A stretch of DNA of 64,000 bases from Nocardia sp. CY41 (GCF_009829325.1 NZ_VUOS01000014.1:124001-188000), one strand, 5' to 3'; positions 33,868 to 43,366 are shown, numbered from the stretch's first letter. Translations and numbers: made by a program. Notes: a model not told the origin generated them from the letters alone.

Positions 33868-34773
33868 ATGCGATCGAAGTGGATCTCTGCGGCCATCGGT
33901 TTCACGGCGATGGCGCTGTCGTGCGTAGGACCGGGCGGCGGGCCCGCTGTCGCCGCACCGGATTGCCCGAGCATGTACGTCGTGGCGATCCCAGGAACAT
34001 GGGAGACCACCGACCGGCCGGACGAGCGCCCCGGCCCCGGCATGCTGGCCGGAGTCACCAGCGGGCTGCCGTCCTCGGTCCGGGTCGACTACGTCGGCTA
34101 CGCGGCCACCGCGTTCCCCTGGGAGAGCGAAGTTTACGGCGCCTCGAAGCGTGAGGCCGTGGACAACGCGCGCGGCATGATCGGCGCGATGGCCAGGGAG
34201 TGCGGCGCGACCAAGATCGCACTGCTCGGCTACAGCCAGGGCGCGGACGCCGCCGGTGATCTGGCCGCCGAGATCGGCACCGGAATCGGCGTCGTGCCGC
34301 CGCACCGGATCGCCGCGGTCGGGCTCATCTCCGACCCGCGCCGCTCCCCCACCGACGCGCTCGTCGGTCCCGCGGTGGGCGGCGCGGGCGCGGGCGGTCC
34401 CCGCATCGGCGGCTTCGGCTTCCTCACCCCGCAGACCCGCACCATCTGCGCGATCGGCGATCTGTACTGCTCCACGGCCTCCGACGATTTCATCACCCGC
34501 TTCGCCGGTTTCCTGGCCCAGACCTCCCACCCGGACCCGGCCAATCTCTGGCGCTACCAGCTCGAAATGGGCGCCATCGTCGGTGATCTGATGTCCAACG
34601 GTGGCATCCCCGTGTTGCAGAGCCAGCTGTCGGAGTCGGCCAACCAGGAACGCGCCCGGCTGCTGGACGAGTTCTACCGCTCCGAAGCGCACACCGCCTA
34701 CGGCAGCTATCCCGTCGGCGGCGGGGCGACCGCGCTGTCGTGGATGCGCGACTGGCTGGCGTCACTGGCCTGA
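33868..34773 (+). CDS. Secreted cutinase-family serine esterase
   Basis: A 301-aa exported protein. Signal peptide MRSKWISAAIGFTAMALSCV to about VAA (residue 30), then a cutinase domain with GYSQGADAAG (Ser123) and the expected pairs of cysteines (DCPSMY with ECG; TICAIGDLYC). This matches the mycobacterial Culp/cutinase-like group, which act as lipases, phospholipases or thioesterases at the cell surface. It is longer at the C-terminus than fungal cutinases, as is usual in the group. AGGAG precedes the ATG by 8 bases. It stands alone with a 220-bp upstream region, and is followed by ~760 bp of decayed sequence. Confidence 0.9.
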   Translation: MRSKWISAAIGFTAMALSCVGPGGGPAVAAPDCPSMYVVAIPGTWETTDRPDERPGPGMLAGVTSGLPSSVRVDYVGYAATAFPWESEVYGASKREAVDNARGMIGAMARECGATKIALLGYSQGADAAGDLAAEIGTGIGVVPPHRIAAVGLISDPRRSPTDALVGPAVGGAGAGGPRIGGFGFLTPQTRTICAIGDLYCSTASDDFITRFAGFLAQTSHPDPANLWRYQLEMGAIVGDLMSNGGIPVLQSQLSESANQERARLLDEFYRSEAHTAYGSYPVGGGATALSWMRDWLASLA

Positions 34774-35537
34774 GCCGGTCGGCCCATCGCCGTCGGCATC
34801 CCGCTGGGCGGCGGTGAGCGCGTCGACGAGAACGCGGCGGACAGTCCCGACATGGCCGGGCGCGACCGCGATCACCCCGCGCACGTCGGCCGCGCAATGT
34901 CCCGCGTACCGCGGACCGGCCTTCTCCCGCTACGTCACCGACGGCGTGACCGCTCTCGGAGGCGTGGCGCGCGTCGGCGAGTGCGGTGAATCCGGCCGCC
35001 ATCCAGCGCGTCGGCGAGCCGCACGGTCCCTGCCGACGCTCGCACGCAGGTGCTGTCGGCCATCGGCCGGAAGCTCGGCGCCGCTGCGCGATGAGGGCGT
35101 ACTCAGCATCGGCAGCGGCTTCTGCACCGACAACCTCGCGCGCCATGACGGCCGGCGACCAGCACGTGCACCGTGCACCCTTGCACCACCGAGTTCGACG
35201 GGCGGGGGCGGGAGAGAAACCGGCCGCACACGATTCGGACGCGCTGCTCCTAGTGCACAGTGCCCGCGGCTCGCCTGACCCACCCGCGCCGCTCACCTCG
35301 CACGACTGGGCGCGGGCGAGGATGGCCTCAACGCGCCGCGCACGGTCCTCCACCAGTCCGGCAGGGCGGCGCGCCAGTCCATCCAGCTCGGCTGACCGCC
35401 GCGCCCCGACGCACCGTCCCCGAGCATGGGCGGCCGACGCGAGCCTGTCGCGCAGCCGGCCGGTTCGGCCACGGCCGCCCGGCAGTCGGGCCGGCCTCAG
35501 CGGCATACCGCCTGCGCCGCCGACGGTGCGCATCGGG
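34774..35537 (-). pseudogene. 764-bp region without intact gene; probable decayed coding sequence
   Basis: No frame on either strand is coding-like over its full length. On the minus strand several short segments look like real protein but lie in different frames: ADVRGVIAVAPGHVGTVRRV with LVDALTAAQRDADG near 34780-34880, and VMAREVVGAEAAADAEYAL near 35060-35150. This pattern suggests a gene broken by multiple frameshifts. The original family is not recognisable. No promoter, repeat or RNA structure stood out. Confidence 0.4.
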
Positions 35538-36062
35538 TCATCGGAGGCGCAGCGCCGTCAGCCGCCAGCCCGCCGACCGGGTTCGCACGATGCGCGCCGC
35601 CAACGCGAAACGACGCTCGCCCCGGCCGTAGCTGGCGAAGACCTCGGCGGTCTTGTCGTTCAGCAGGACCACGCTCACCCGAATCGGCGCCGCGACGCCG
35701 AGGGTGCGGCCGGGCACGAGATCGGCCCCGATCAACGTGCGAGCCGCGGCGACGACCGTGGCGTCGGCGACAGCGGCCAGGTGCGGCAGGGGTCTCCTGC
35801 GGTCGAGCACTTCCAGGATGATCCGCACCGCCGACTCGGCGAACCGGCGCGCCGCCGAGCGTGTTTCCTCCCCCGCAGGTGCGGTGGACGCATGGCTGCG
35901 GCGCACCACGCTGCGTATCCCGGCACTCGACCGACCGGAAGCCGCGTGCGGCCGCGTGCGGCACGGAAGTGCCCGAGCGGGTGCCGGATCGGCGCGCCTG
36001 CGGCTGTCCAACGGCGGCTCCGGATTCGGAGCAGGAGTCAACCACTCCCGATAACCAGTCAT
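35538..36062 (-). CDS. Actinobacterial Ala/Arg-rich protein (DUF6459-like)
   Basis: A 174-aa protein whose C-terminal ~90 residues form a compact alpha-beta domain: a helix FAESAVRIILEVLDRRRPLP, then LAAVADATVVAAA, and strands IRVSVVLLNDKTAEVFASY and RRFALAARIVRTRSAGWRLT. This resembles a family found next to secA and mtr genes in mycobacteria (DUF6459; recalled, not searched) of unknown function. The first ~80 residues are Pro/Arg-rich and probably disordered. AAGGGA precedes ATG 36062. It is divergent from the membrane esterase gene at 36277; the decayed region lies just downstream. Confidence 0.65.
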   Translation of the reverse strand: MTGYREWLTPAPNPEPPLDSRRRADPAPARALPCRTRPHAASGRSSAGIRSVVRRSHASTAPAGEETRSAARRFAESAVRIILEVLDRRRPLPHLAAVADATVVAAARTLIGADLVPGRTLGVAAPIRVSVVLLNDKTAEVFASYGRGERRFALAARIVRTRSAGWRLTALRLR

Positions 36063-36276
36063 GCACGTCCCTTCGAAATCCGATGGCCGAAGCCCTGTGC
36101 CGACCGATTCTGCGGACACTCCGACGGAAGTCTCGGGTAGTCGGCTACCCGATTCCGTCCGGACGCGCCGCCACCGGAATCGGGCGGGCACGAAGACCGA
36201 CCTATGTTGGAGGCGGCAAGCTCCGGCCCGGCAACGGAGACCTGGAGGGACCGACGAGCGAGGAGCGGAGACGACC

Positions 36277-37494
36277 GTGCCCGAAGAGTCCGCGACCCCG
36301 CGTCGCGTCGCCCGCGCCGGGCTGCTCGCACTCGCGGGCGCGCTCGCCGCGTATCTCGCTCTCGCTCAACTGCTCGCGGTCCTGCCGGTTTCCTGGACGA
36401 TGCCGTTGCTGCGGAACGCGTTCGTCCAGTCGGCCGTGCTCTTGCTGGGCGCGGTCCGGGACGCGCTCGGCTCGTGGAACATGGTGCTGGCGGTGCTCGC
36501 GACCGGGCTCGCGGTGACGGCGTTGCGCTCCGCCGAGCGGGGGCGGCGCCTGGCGGGCACGGTGACGGGCGTGGCCGCCGCCGGTCTCGTCCTGTCCGTC
36601 CTGACCAGCGCGACACTGGTATTCGCGGCGCGTGACGCGGCCGGCGTCTGGATTCCGTTCGCCCCGACCGTCCCGTTCAGCACTGTGGGCGATGCTCCTG
36701 ACGAGACCGTCACCTACGCCATCTTCGACGGGCAGCCGATCCAGGCGGATCTGTACCTGCCTGCTCCGGGGCCGGTGCCGGCGCCGCTGGTGGTGAGCAT
36801 TCACGGTGGCGCGTTCGTCGGGGGCAGCCGCGGCACCGACGCCTACACGACCTGGCTGGCCGGCAACGGATACGCCGTGCTCGACGTGGACTACCGCCTC
36901 TCCGGCGCGGCCGACCATCGCTGGGACACCGCGGACGCCGACATCGCCTGCGCGCTGACCTGGGCCGCCGCGAACGCGCAGCGGTACCACTGGGATATGC
37001 GCCGGGTCGCCACGTTCGGCGAATCGGCGGGCGGCAATCTGGCCGTCAACGTCGCGAACAAGAGCAACGCGGGCGCCCTGCGGCCCAGCTGCGGCAGCGC
37101 CGCGGAGCTGCCGAAGGTACGCGCGGCGATCGCGCTGTACCCGGCGGTGGACCTGGCCGCGTCGGGCACCGAGACCGCGCTGGGCGTCGACGCGGCCCGG
37201 CAGTACCTCGGCGGAACGCCCGCGCAGTACCCCGGCCGCTACGTCGCGACGAGTTCCGCTCCGCACGTCACCGTCGACTCCCCGCCTACTTTGCTGATCC
37301 AGGGAGCGAGCGATCACCTCGTGCTCGCGCAGCACACCGCGGCCTACGCCGCCGCGCTGGAGACGGCGCGCGTTCCGCAGCGCTACGTCGAGCTGCCCTT
37401 CCTGGAGCACGCCTTCGGCACCACCGAATTGGACACCGGCGCGCAGGTCACCCGCGAACTCACCCGCACCTGGCTGGCGGAGTACCTGGCGTAA
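36277..37494 (+). CDS. Membrane-anchored alpha/beta hydrolase (esterase)
   Basis: A 405-aa protein with three N-terminal membrane segments (about residues 14-38, 48-82 and 94-118) followed by an extracytoplasmic hydrolase domain. The oxyanion loop is HGGAF (176-180), the nucleophile elbow GESAGG (248-253, Ser250), acid in GASDHLVLA and base in LEHAFGTTE. This is the BD-FAE/carboxylesterase type. The acyl substrate is unknown; location implies a surface or periplasmic ester. GTG 36277 is preferred because GGAG lies 7 bases upstream and the first helix then follows after a short basic stretch. It is a single gene, divergent from the DUF6459-like gene. Confidence 0.88.
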   Translation: MPEESATPRRVARAGLLALAGALAAYLALAQLLAVLPVSWTMPLLRNAFVQSAVLLLGAVRDALGSWNMVLAVLATGLAVTALRSAERGRRLAGTVTGVAAAGLVLSVLTSATLVFAARDAAGVWIPFAPTVPFSTVGDAPDETVTYAIFDGQPIQADLYLPAPGPVPAPLVVSIHGGAFVGGSRGTDAYTTWLAGNGYAVLDVDYRLSGAADHRWDTADADIACALTWAAANAQRYHWDMRRVATFGESAGGNLAVNVANKSNAGALRPSCGSAAELPKVRAAIALYPAVDLAASGTETALGVDAARQYLGGTPAQYPGRYVATSSAPHVTVDSPPTLLIQGASDHLVLAQHTAAYAAALETARVPQRYVELPFLEHAFGTTELDTGAQVTRELTRTWLAEYLA

Positions 37495-37544
37495 CCGACG
37501 CCACATCGCCGCGCCGGGAATACTCGCCCACCCCATCCCGTTCC

Positions 37545-37566
37545 TTTGGTTGCCATATCCACCAAA
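37545..37566. promoter_or_regulatory. Inverted repeat TTTGGT-N10-ACCAAA upstream of LLM gene
   Basis: Perfect 6-base arms around a 10-base AT-richer centre, 30 bp upstream of the LLM start codon. Candidate regulator site or part of the promoter; no regulator gene is adjacent. Confidence 0.5.
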
Positions 37567-37596
37567 TTGAGTCAGACTGAGAACGAAGGAGGCGTC

Positions 37597-38691
37597 GTGC
37601 AGTTCGGAATTTTCACGGTCGGCGATGTGACGACCGACCCCACGACCGGCCGGACGCCCAGTGAGCACGAGCGCATCAAGGCGATGGTGACGATCGCGCG
37701 CAAGGCCGAGGAAGTCGGGCTGGACGTGTTCGCCACGGGCGAGCACCACAACCGGCCGTTCGTGCCGTCGTCGCCGACGACGATGCTCGGCTACATCGCG
37801 GCGCGGACCGAGCGGCTCCAGCTCTCCACCGCGACGACGCTGATCACCACGAACGATCCGGTGAAGATCGCCGAGGACTTCGCCATGCTGCAGCACCTGG
37901 CGGACGGACGGGTGGACCTGATGCTCGGCCGCGGCAACACCGGGCCGGTCTACCCCTGGTTCGGCAAGGACATCCGCGACGGCATCCCGCTGGCGATCGA
38001 GAACTACCACCTGCTGCACCGGCTCTGGCGCGAAGACGTGCTCGACTGGGAGGGCAAGTTCCGCACGCCGCTGCAGTCGTTCACCTCGACGCCGCGCCCG
38101 CTGGACGACGTGCCGCCGTTCGTCTGGCACGGCTCGATCCGCAGCCCCGAGATCGCCGAGCAGGCCGCCTACTACGGCGACGGATTCTTCGCCAACAACA
38201 TCTTCTGGCCGAAGGAGCACTTCCAGCGACTGATCGCACTGTATCGGCAGCGCTACGAGCACTACGGTCACGGCTCGGCCGACCAGGCGATCGTCGGCCT
38301 GGGCGGGCAGGTTTTCATCCGCAAGAACTCCCAGGACGCGGTGCGCGAATTCCGGCCCTACTTCGACAACGCGCCGGTGTACGGCCACGGCCCGTCGCTG
38401 GAGGAGTTCACCGAACAGACGCCGCTCACCGTGGGCAGTCCGCAGGAGGTCATCGACAAGACGCTCACCTTCCGCGAGTCGTTCGGCGACTACCAGCGCC
38501 AGCTGTTCCTGATGGATCACGCGGGCCTTCCGCTGAAGACCGTGCTCGAGCAACTGGATCTGCTCGGCGAGGAAGTGGTCCCGGTGCTGCGCAAGGAGTT
38601 CGCGGCCGGACGCCCGGCGCACGTGCCGGACGCGCCGACGCACGCGAGCCTGGTCGCCGCCCGCGACGCCGCCCTGGAGGCGACCCGATGA
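37597..38691 (+). CDS. LLM class flavin-dependent oxidoreductase (CE1758 type)
   Basis: A 364-aa luciferase-like monooxygenase with the TIM-barrel features of the F420/FMN group: VQFGIFTVGDVTTDP at the start, FATGEHHNRPF after strand 3, LQLSTATTLITTNDPVKIAE and DLMLGRGNTGPVYPWFG. It matches the CE1758 subfamily, which is always paired with a CE1759-type flavin reductase; that partner follows here with an ATGA overlap. Reduced FMN from the reductase would be used to oxygenate an unknown substrate. AAGGAGG is spaced ideally before GTG 37597. A palindrome lies just upstream. Confidence 0.93.
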   Translation: MQFGIFTVGDVTTDPTTGRTPSEHERIKAMVTIARKAEEVGLDVFATGEHHNRPFVPSSPTTMLGYIAARTERLQLSTATTLITTNDPVKIAEDFAMLQHLADGRVDLMLGRGNTGPVYPWFGKDIRDGIPLAIENYHLLHRLWREDVLDWEGKFRTPLQSFTSTPRPLDDVPPFVWHGSIRSPEIAEQAAYYGDGFFANNIFWPKEHFQRLIALYRQRYEHYGHGSADQAIVGLGGQVFIRKNSQDAVREFRPYFDNAPVYGHGPSLEEFTEQTPLTVGSPQEVIDKTLTFRESFGDYQRQLFLMDHAGLPLKTVLEQLDLLGEEVVPVLRKEFAAGRPAHVPDAPTHASLVAARDAALEATR

Positions 38692-39293
38692 CCCGCATCG
38701 CCGTCGTCTCCGCGGGCCTGTCGCAGCCGTCGTCGACCCGGCTGCTCGCCGACCGGCTCGCCGCCGCCACCGGCGGGGCACTGTCCGCGCACGCCGGGGA
38801 CGTGACATTCGACGTGGTGGAAGTGCGCGAGCACGCCCGCGATCTGGCCGACAACCTGCTGACCGGATTCGCGCCGGGCGGGCTGCGCGCGACGATCGAT
38901 CGCGTGACCGGCGCCGACGGCCTGATCGCCGTGACGCCGATCTTCAACGCCTCCTACAGCGGCCTGTTCAAGACGTTCTTCGACGTGCTGGAACCGGAGT
39001 CGCTGGCCGGGATGCCGGTGCTGCTCGGCGCCACCGGCGGCTCGGCGCGCCATTCCCTCGCGCTGGAGCACGCCCTGCGCCCGATGTTCAGCTACCTGCG
39101 CGCGGTGGTGGCGCCCACCGCCGTCTACGCGGCGTCGGAAGACTGGGCGTCCGCGGCGACGGACGGTCTCAGCGTCCGGATCGACCGCGCCGCAGCGGAA
39201 TTCGCCGCCATGCTGACCAACACACCGCGTCCGCGTGCCGCCGATCCGTACGACGACCCGGTACCGTTCGCACAGCTGCTCGGTACCCACTGA
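38688..39293 (+). CDS. NAD(P)H-dependent FMN reductase (CE1759 type)
   Basis: A 201-aa flavodoxin-like reductase. The N-terminus RIAVVSAGLSQPSSTRLLAD is the FMN phosphate loop of the FMN_red family, and TPIFNASYSGLFKTFFDVL is the isoalloxazine-contact segment. Its ATG overlaps the stop of the LLM monooxygenase gene by 4 bases, so the two components are made together as in other LLM-duo systems. It supplies reduced FMN to the monooxygenase. Confidence 0.93.
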   Translation: MTRIAVVSAGLSQPSSTRLLADRLAAATGGALSAHAGDVTFDVVEVREHARDLADNLLTGFAPGGLRATIDRVTGADGLIAVTPIFNASYSGLFKTFFDVLEPESLAGMPVLLGATGGSARHSLALEHALRPMFSYLRAVVAPTAVYAASEDWASAATDGLSVRIDRAAAEFAAMLTNTPRPRAADPYDDPVPFAQLLGTH

Positions 39294-39330
39294 CCTTCTC
39301 CCGAAAACCCCGGCTCTACCCACAACCAAT

Positions 39331-39348
39331 TAGTTCAACTCTCAACTA
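39331..39348. promoter_or_regulatory. Imperfect palindrome TAGTT-N8-AACTA upstream of yceI-like gene
   Basis: Five-base arms with an 8-base centre that itself contains AACT, 16 bp before the YceI start. MarR-type sites upstream of yceI-like genes in actinobacteria often have this TAGTTnnAACTA look; no marR gene is adjacent. Confidence 0.45.
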
Positions 39349-39363
39349 CCTGAGGAGACATCC

Positions 39364-39912
39364 ATGACGACCGGAACCGCCAACGCTCTGACCGCGGGCA
39401 CCTGGGCCATCGACCCCGCCCACTCCACCCTCGGCTTCTCGGTACGCCACCTGATGGTCAGCAAGGTGCGCGGCCGCTTCACCGACTTCTCCGGCAAGCT
39501 GGTCATCGGCGAGGACGGCAGCGCCTCGGCCGAGGCCGAGATCCGGGTCGACTCGGTCACCACCGACAACGAACAGCGCGACGCGCACCTGCGCACCGCC
39601 GACTTCTTCCAGGCCGAGCAGTTCCCGGTGGCCACGTTCAAGTCCACCGGTTTCCGGGTGAACGGCGACGATTTCGTGGTGGACGGCGAATTCACCATCC
39701 GCGGCGTCACCAAGCCGGTCTCGCTGGAGGTGGAGTTCCTCGGCGTCAACCCCGGCATGGGTCAGGGACCGGTCGCCGGCTTCGAGGCCAAGACCGTGAT
39801 CAACCGCCGCGACTTCGGCATCACCATCGACATGCCGCTGCCCGACGGCGGCGCGGTGATCGGCGACAAGATCACCCTCACCCTGGAGGTCGAGGTCGGC
39901 CTGCAGTCCTGA
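39364..39912 (+). CDS. YceI family protein (lipocalin-like isoprenoid-binding fold)
   Basis: A 182-aa cytoplasmic YceI protein without signal peptide. The beta-barrel landmarks are present: WAIDPAHSTLGFSVRHLM, EAEIRVDSVTTDNEQRDAHL, FFQAEQFPVATFKST and FTIRGVTKPVSLEVEF, ending in the FGITIDMPLPDGG segment. Family members bind long isoprenoids or amphipathic compounds; in actinobacteria they are induced by organic hydroperoxide or MarR ligands. GAGGAG precedes the ATG. It may be read through from the LLM/FMN-reductase operon 70 bp upstream but has its own promoter-like AT-rich region. A 15-bp hairpin follows. Confidence 0.92.
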   Translation: MTTGTANALTAGTWAIDPAHSTLGFSVRHLMVSKVRGRFTDFSGKLVIGEDGSASAEAEIRVDSVTTDNEQRDAHLRTADFFQAEQFPVATFKSTGFRVNGDDFVVDGEFTIRGVTKPVSLEVEFLGVNPGMGQGPVAGFEAKTVINRRDFGITIDMPLPDGGAVIGDKITLTLEVEVGLQS

Positions 39913-39917
39913 GCGAT

Positions 39918-39956
39918 CCGCCTCCCGCAGGAGCCGAGGGTTCCTGCGGGAGGCGG
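39918..39956. terminator. Bidirectional 15-bp hairpin terminator
   Basis: CCGCCTCCCGCAGGA (39918-39932) and TCCTGCGGGAGGCGG (39942-39956) pair perfectly around a 9-base loop between the convergent yceI-like and DUF72 genes. Confidence 0.85.
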
Positions 39957-39965
39957 GCATGCCGG

Positions 39966-40805
39966 TCAGAACAGGGTCATCGGCTCGGCCGCGGCGGGCT
40001 CGGGCAGCGGGTCGAGTTCGGGCAGCCGGGCACGGATCTCGTCGTGGAAGCGACGAGCCAGCTCCAGCGAGCCCGCATTGTCCGGCGTGTGCAGGAACAC
40101 CGTCGGCGACCGGCCCTCCCGCAGCCATCCGGCCACCGTGCCGACCCACGGCTGCCAGCCCTCGACGGTCCGCCGGACGTCGTCGCGGCCGTGGTATCGC
40201 ACGATGGGATATTCGGTCAGCGCGCGCATCCTGCGCCGCACCCGGGGCTTCTTCGACGCCGCCTCTTGTTCCGCCGCGCTGGTGGGCGGACCGTCGAAAA
40301 GCACGGTGGTGTCGAAGGGGACCCATTCGGCGTCCACCCTGGACAGCACGTATTCCAGGCTGCGCGCCGCCTGTTCGTCGGCGAAGAACGCCGGATGCCG
40401 GACCTCGACGGCGATCCGGTGGGCGCGCGGCACCTGCCGCAGGAAACCGGCCAGCGCACCGAGATCGGTGGGCCCGAACGAGCCGGGCAACTGCACCCAC
40501 AGCGCGTGGACGCGTTCCCCGAGCGGCTCCATCGCGGCGAGGAAGGCTCGCAGCTCCTCCTCGGCGCCGGTCAGCCTGCGTTCGTGGGTGATCGGCCTGG
40601 GCAGTTTGAGCACGAACCGGAACGCGGGATCGCATTGCGCCGCCCACGATTCCACCGTGCGCCGCGACGGCGTCGCATAGAACGTGGTGTTGCCCTCGAC
40701 CGCGTTGCACCACGTGGCGTACCAGCGCAACCGCTCCCCCGGCGGGAGCTGCCGTTCCTGCCAAGCCGCGTGCGTCCACATCGCACATCCCACGTGAAGC
40801 CGCAT
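39966..40805 (-). CDS. DUF72 (YecE-like) protein
   Basis: A 279-aa protein with the DUF72 TIM-barrel-like pattern: RLHVGCAMWTHAAW, FRFVLKLPRPITHER and LWVQLPGSFGP, RIAVEVRHPAFFAD, and the closing VFLHTPDNAGSLELARRFHDEIRA. The biochemical role of the family is not established. ATG 40805 is preceded by GAAAG. The gene is on the minus strand right after the shared terminator and 63 bp downstream of the second glycerol kinase, so it might be the last gene of the iclR-glpK transcript. Confidence 0.9.
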   Translation of the reverse strand: MRLHVGCAMWTHAAWQERQLPPGERLRWYATWCNAVEGNTTFYATPSRRTVESWAAQCDPAFRFVLKLPRPITHERRLTGAEEELRAFLAAMEPLGERVHALWVQLPGSFGPTDLGALAGFLRQVPRAHRIAVEVRHPAFFADEQAARSLEYVLSRVDAEWVPFDTTVLFDGPPTSAAEQEAASKKPRVRRRMRALTEYPIVRYHGRDDVRRTVEGWQPWVGTVAGWLREGRSPTVFLHTPDNAGSLELARRFHDEIRARLPELDPLPEPAAAEPMTLF

Positions 40806-40868
40806 GCTTTCGACGCTAACCCACCCTCCCGACACGACCGTCCGGCGGCATGTGCCCGCCACCCGGAC

Positions 40869-42386
40869 TCATCGGCGCGCCCGTTTCCGCGACCGAACCC
40901 AGCCGAAGGTCAGCTCGACGGCGCGTTTCCAGTTCTCGTACTCGTCCTCCCGCAGCTCGGGATCCATCCGCGGAACCCATTGCGCGGCAAGGCGCCAATT
41001 GTTGCGCAACCCTTCGAGATCGGGCCAGTAACCCACGGCCAAGCCCGCGGCGTACGCGGCGCCGAGCGAGACCGTCTCGGCGACGAACGGACGCGACACC
41101 GGAACGTCCAGCACATCGGCCACGATCTGCATCAGCAGGTTGTTCGAGGTCATCCCGCCGTCCACACGCAGGGCCGCGGTCCGGAGGCCGGAGTCGGCGT
41201 TCATCGCCTCCACCACGTCGCGGGTCTGCCAGGCGGTGGCCTCCAGCACGGCGCGGGCGATGTGCCCCTTGGTGACGTAGGACGTGAGCCCGGCGATGAG
41301 CCCGCGGGCGTCGCTGCGCCAATGCGGCGCGTACAGCCCGGAGAACGCGGGCACCACGTAACAGCCGCCGTTGTCTTCGACGGTGCGCGCGAGGGTTTCG
41401 ATCTCCGGCGCGCTGGTGACCAGCCCGATGTTGTCACGTACCCATTGCACGAGCGAGCCGGTGACCGCGATCGGACCCTCCAGCGCGTAGACCGGCTCCG
41501 GACCGATCTGATAGCCGATCGTGGTGAGCAGACCGTGCTCGGAGCGCACCAGCTCGCGCCCGGTGTTCATCATGAGGAAGCCGCCGGTGCCGTAGGTGCA
41601 CTTGGTCTCTCCACGCGCGAAACACGTTTGGCCGAACAACGCGGCGTGCTGGTCGCCGAGCGCGGCGGCGATCGGAATGCCGGGCACCACCCGGCGCGTG
41701 CTGCCGTAGGACGCGGTCGACCGCTGGATGCGCGGCAGCATACGGGCGGGGATGCCGAAGAACTCAAGTAGTTCGTCGTCCCAGGTGAGGGTGCGCAAGT
41801 TCATCAGCAGGGTGCGGCTGGCGTTGGTGACGTCGGTGAAATGCAGCCCGCCGTCGGGGCCTCCGGTGAGGTTCCAGATCAGCCAGGTCTCCATGGTGCC
41901 GAACAGCACCTCGCCCCGCTCCGCGCGGTCGCGCAGGCCGGGCACCGAGTCCAGCATCCAGCGCAATCGCGGCGCGGCGAAATAGCTGGCCAGCGGCAGG
42001 CCGCACAGGTCACGAATGCGGTCGGCGCCCGGCGCGCTCTCCAGTTCCCGGACCAGATCCTCGGTCCGCACGTCCTGCCAGACGATCGCGCGGCCGATCG
42101 GCGTGCCGGTGCGGCGGTCCCATACCACGGTGGTCTCGCGCTGGTTCGCGATGCCGACCGCGGCGATGCGGTCGGCGGCCACGCCGGAATCCCGCAGCGC
42201 CTGCGGGACGATGCGCTCGACATTGCGCCAGATCTCCAGCGCGTCCTGCTCGGCCCATCCCGGCCGCGGATAGTGCTGCCGGTGCGGGCGCTGGGCGACG
42301 CCCACCAGCCGGGCACGCTGGTCGAACAGGATGCACCGCGTGGAGGTGGTGCCCTGGTCGATGGCCAGCACGTAACGCTGCTTCAT
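40869..42386 (-). CDS. Glycerol kinase (FGGY family), second copy
   Basis: A 505-aa glycerol kinase: N-terminal nucleotide fold [18 protein letters not shown], substrate segment [15 protein letters not shown] with [30 protein letters not shown] and C-terminal [15 protein letters not shown]. It phosphorylates glycerol to sn-glycerol 3-phosphate. It lies 48 bp behind the IclR regulator on the same strand and is divergent from glpF-glpK-glpD, which encodes another glycerol kinase (506 aa, about two-thirds identical by eye). It may be a specialised isoform or act on another polyol; no sequence feature decides this. Confidence 0.93.
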   Translation of the reverse strand: MKQRYVLAIDQGTTSTRCILFDQRARLVGVAQRPHRQHYPRPGWAEQDALEIWRNVERIVPQALRDSGVAADRIAAVGIANQRETTVVWDRRTGTPIGRAIVWQDVRTEDLVRELESAPGADRIRDLCGLPLASYFAAPRLRWMLDSVPGLRDRAERGEVLFGTMETWLIWNLTGGPDGGLHFTDVTNASRTLLMNLRTLTWDDELLEFFGIPARMLPRIQRSTASYGSTRRVVPGIPIAAALGDQHAALFGQTCFARGETKCTYGTGGFLMMNTGRELVRSEHGLLTTIGYQIGPEPVYALEGPIAVTGSLVQWVRDNIGLVTSAPEIETLARTVEDNGGCYVVPAFSGLYAPHWRSDARGLIAGLTSYVTKGHIARAVLEATAWQTRDVVEAMNADSGLRTAALRVDGGMTSNNLLMQIVADVLDVPVSRPFVAETVSLGAAYAAGLAVGYWPDLEGLRNNWRLAAQWVPRMDPELREDEYENWKRAVELTFGWVRSRKRARR

Positions 42387-42434
42387 GCTCGGCTGCTCCT
42401 GGTCGACGCCGGCTGGTCACCGGCCGGACGAAAG

Positions 42435-43232
42435 TCAGTGGCTCGCACCGAGATCACGCGAGACCGCGCGTGCGGCGTCGAGCACTTGGCCGACCAGCGC
42501 GGGCCGGTGCCGCAACTGGGCGTCGCAGAGCCGGTCCACCGCGCCGGTGATGCCGATGGCGCCGACCACGAGTCCACCGGGCGCCCGGATCGGCGCGGCG
42601 ATACCCGCCTCGCCCGTGCGGAATTCCTCGGTGTCGCCCGCCCAGCCGGCCTGCCGAACGCCGCCCAGCGCCCGGGCGAGCGCGGCGCGGTCGACGAGGG
42701 TCCGGTGGGTGAGCGGGGCGAGTTCGGCGCGGCGCATCGTGGCGGCCAGGTCGGCGTCGTAGGCGAGCAGGACCTTGCCCAGCGCGGTGGCGTGCGGCGG
42801 CAGCAGTTCGCCGAGTTCGAGCGCCTGCTGGGTGTTGTCCGGCCGGAACACGTGATGCACCACGACCACCGCGCCGTCCATCGGCGCGCCGATCCGCACC
42901 GACTCGCCCGTGCGCGCCGCCAGCGCGTCGGCCCAGTTGATCGCGCGCGAGCGCAACTCGTTCGCGTCGAGGTAGCTGGTGCCCAGGTGCAGCAGCGCCG
43001 CGCCGAGTTGGTACTTGCCGGTGGCCGGGTCCTGTTCGACGAAACCGACGCCCTGGAGGGTGCGCAGGATGCCGTGCGCGGTCGGCTTCGGCAGGTCGAG
43101 CGCACCTGCGATGTCGCCGACGCCGAGCCGCCCGGAACCACGGGCCAGCAGCCGCAGCACGGCCGCCGCCCGCTCGATCGATTGGATCGCACCCGGCATG
43201 TCGGAAAACCTACTCGCGTCGTGATTCGACAT
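42435..43232 (-). CDS. IclR family regulator of the glycerol genes (GylR-like)
   Basis: A 265-aa IclR protein: winged helix at residues ~14-75 ([40 protein letters not shown]) and a C-terminal effector domain with [16 protein letters not shown] and [21 protein letters not shown]. Streptomyces GylR, the regulator of glpF-glpK-glpD, is of this family and sits in the same position. The ATG at 43232 lies inside one copy of the palindrome TTCGACA-t-TGTCGAA, so bound protein would cover its own start; ATG 43199 is an alternative start outside it. Glycerol or glycerol 3-phosphate is the expected inducer. Confidence 0.92.
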   Translation of the reverse strand: MSNHDASRFSDMPGAIQSIERAAAVLRLLARGSGRLGVGDIAGALDLPKPTAHGILRTLQGVGFVEQDPATGKYQLGAALLHLGTSYLDANELRSRAINWADALAARTGESVRIGAPMDGAVVVVHHVFRPDNTQQALELGELLPPHATALGKVLLAYDADLAATMRRAELAPLTHRTLVDRAALARALGGVRQAGWAGDTEEFRTGEAGIAAPIRAPGGLVVGAIGITGAVDRLCDAQLRHRPALVGQVLDAARAVSRDLGASH

Positions 43233-43239
43233 TGTCGAA
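43225..43239. promoter_or_regulatory. IclR operator copy 1, TTCGACA-t-TGTCGAA
   Basis: Perfect 7-base arms, single central base, overlapping the first ATG of the iclR gene. Identical to the core of the copy at 43348. Confidence 0.8.
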
Positions 43240-43347
43240 CGGTTGGTAATACCCGGGCAACATCAGTGAAACCCGGTGTGAGCTGCGCCATACATCCTCC
43301 TCGCGCGTCGGACGGTAGTGGCGCCGTCTCCCGGCAACCAGTCGGCG

Positions 43348-43366
43348 CGTTCGACATTGTCGAACG
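43348..43366. promoter_or_regulatory. IclR operator copy 2, CGTTCGACA-t-TGTCGAACG
   Basis: The same palindrome extended to 9-base arms, 90 bp upstream of glpF and 125 bp centre to centre from copy 1. Placement suits control of glpF-glpK-glpD by the divergent IclR protein. Confidence 0.8.

Noticed and set aside
36202-38808. An 868-codon minus-strand frame opposite the esterase and LLM genes
   Set aside because: Antisense shadow spanning two well-recognised genes and their intergenic region.
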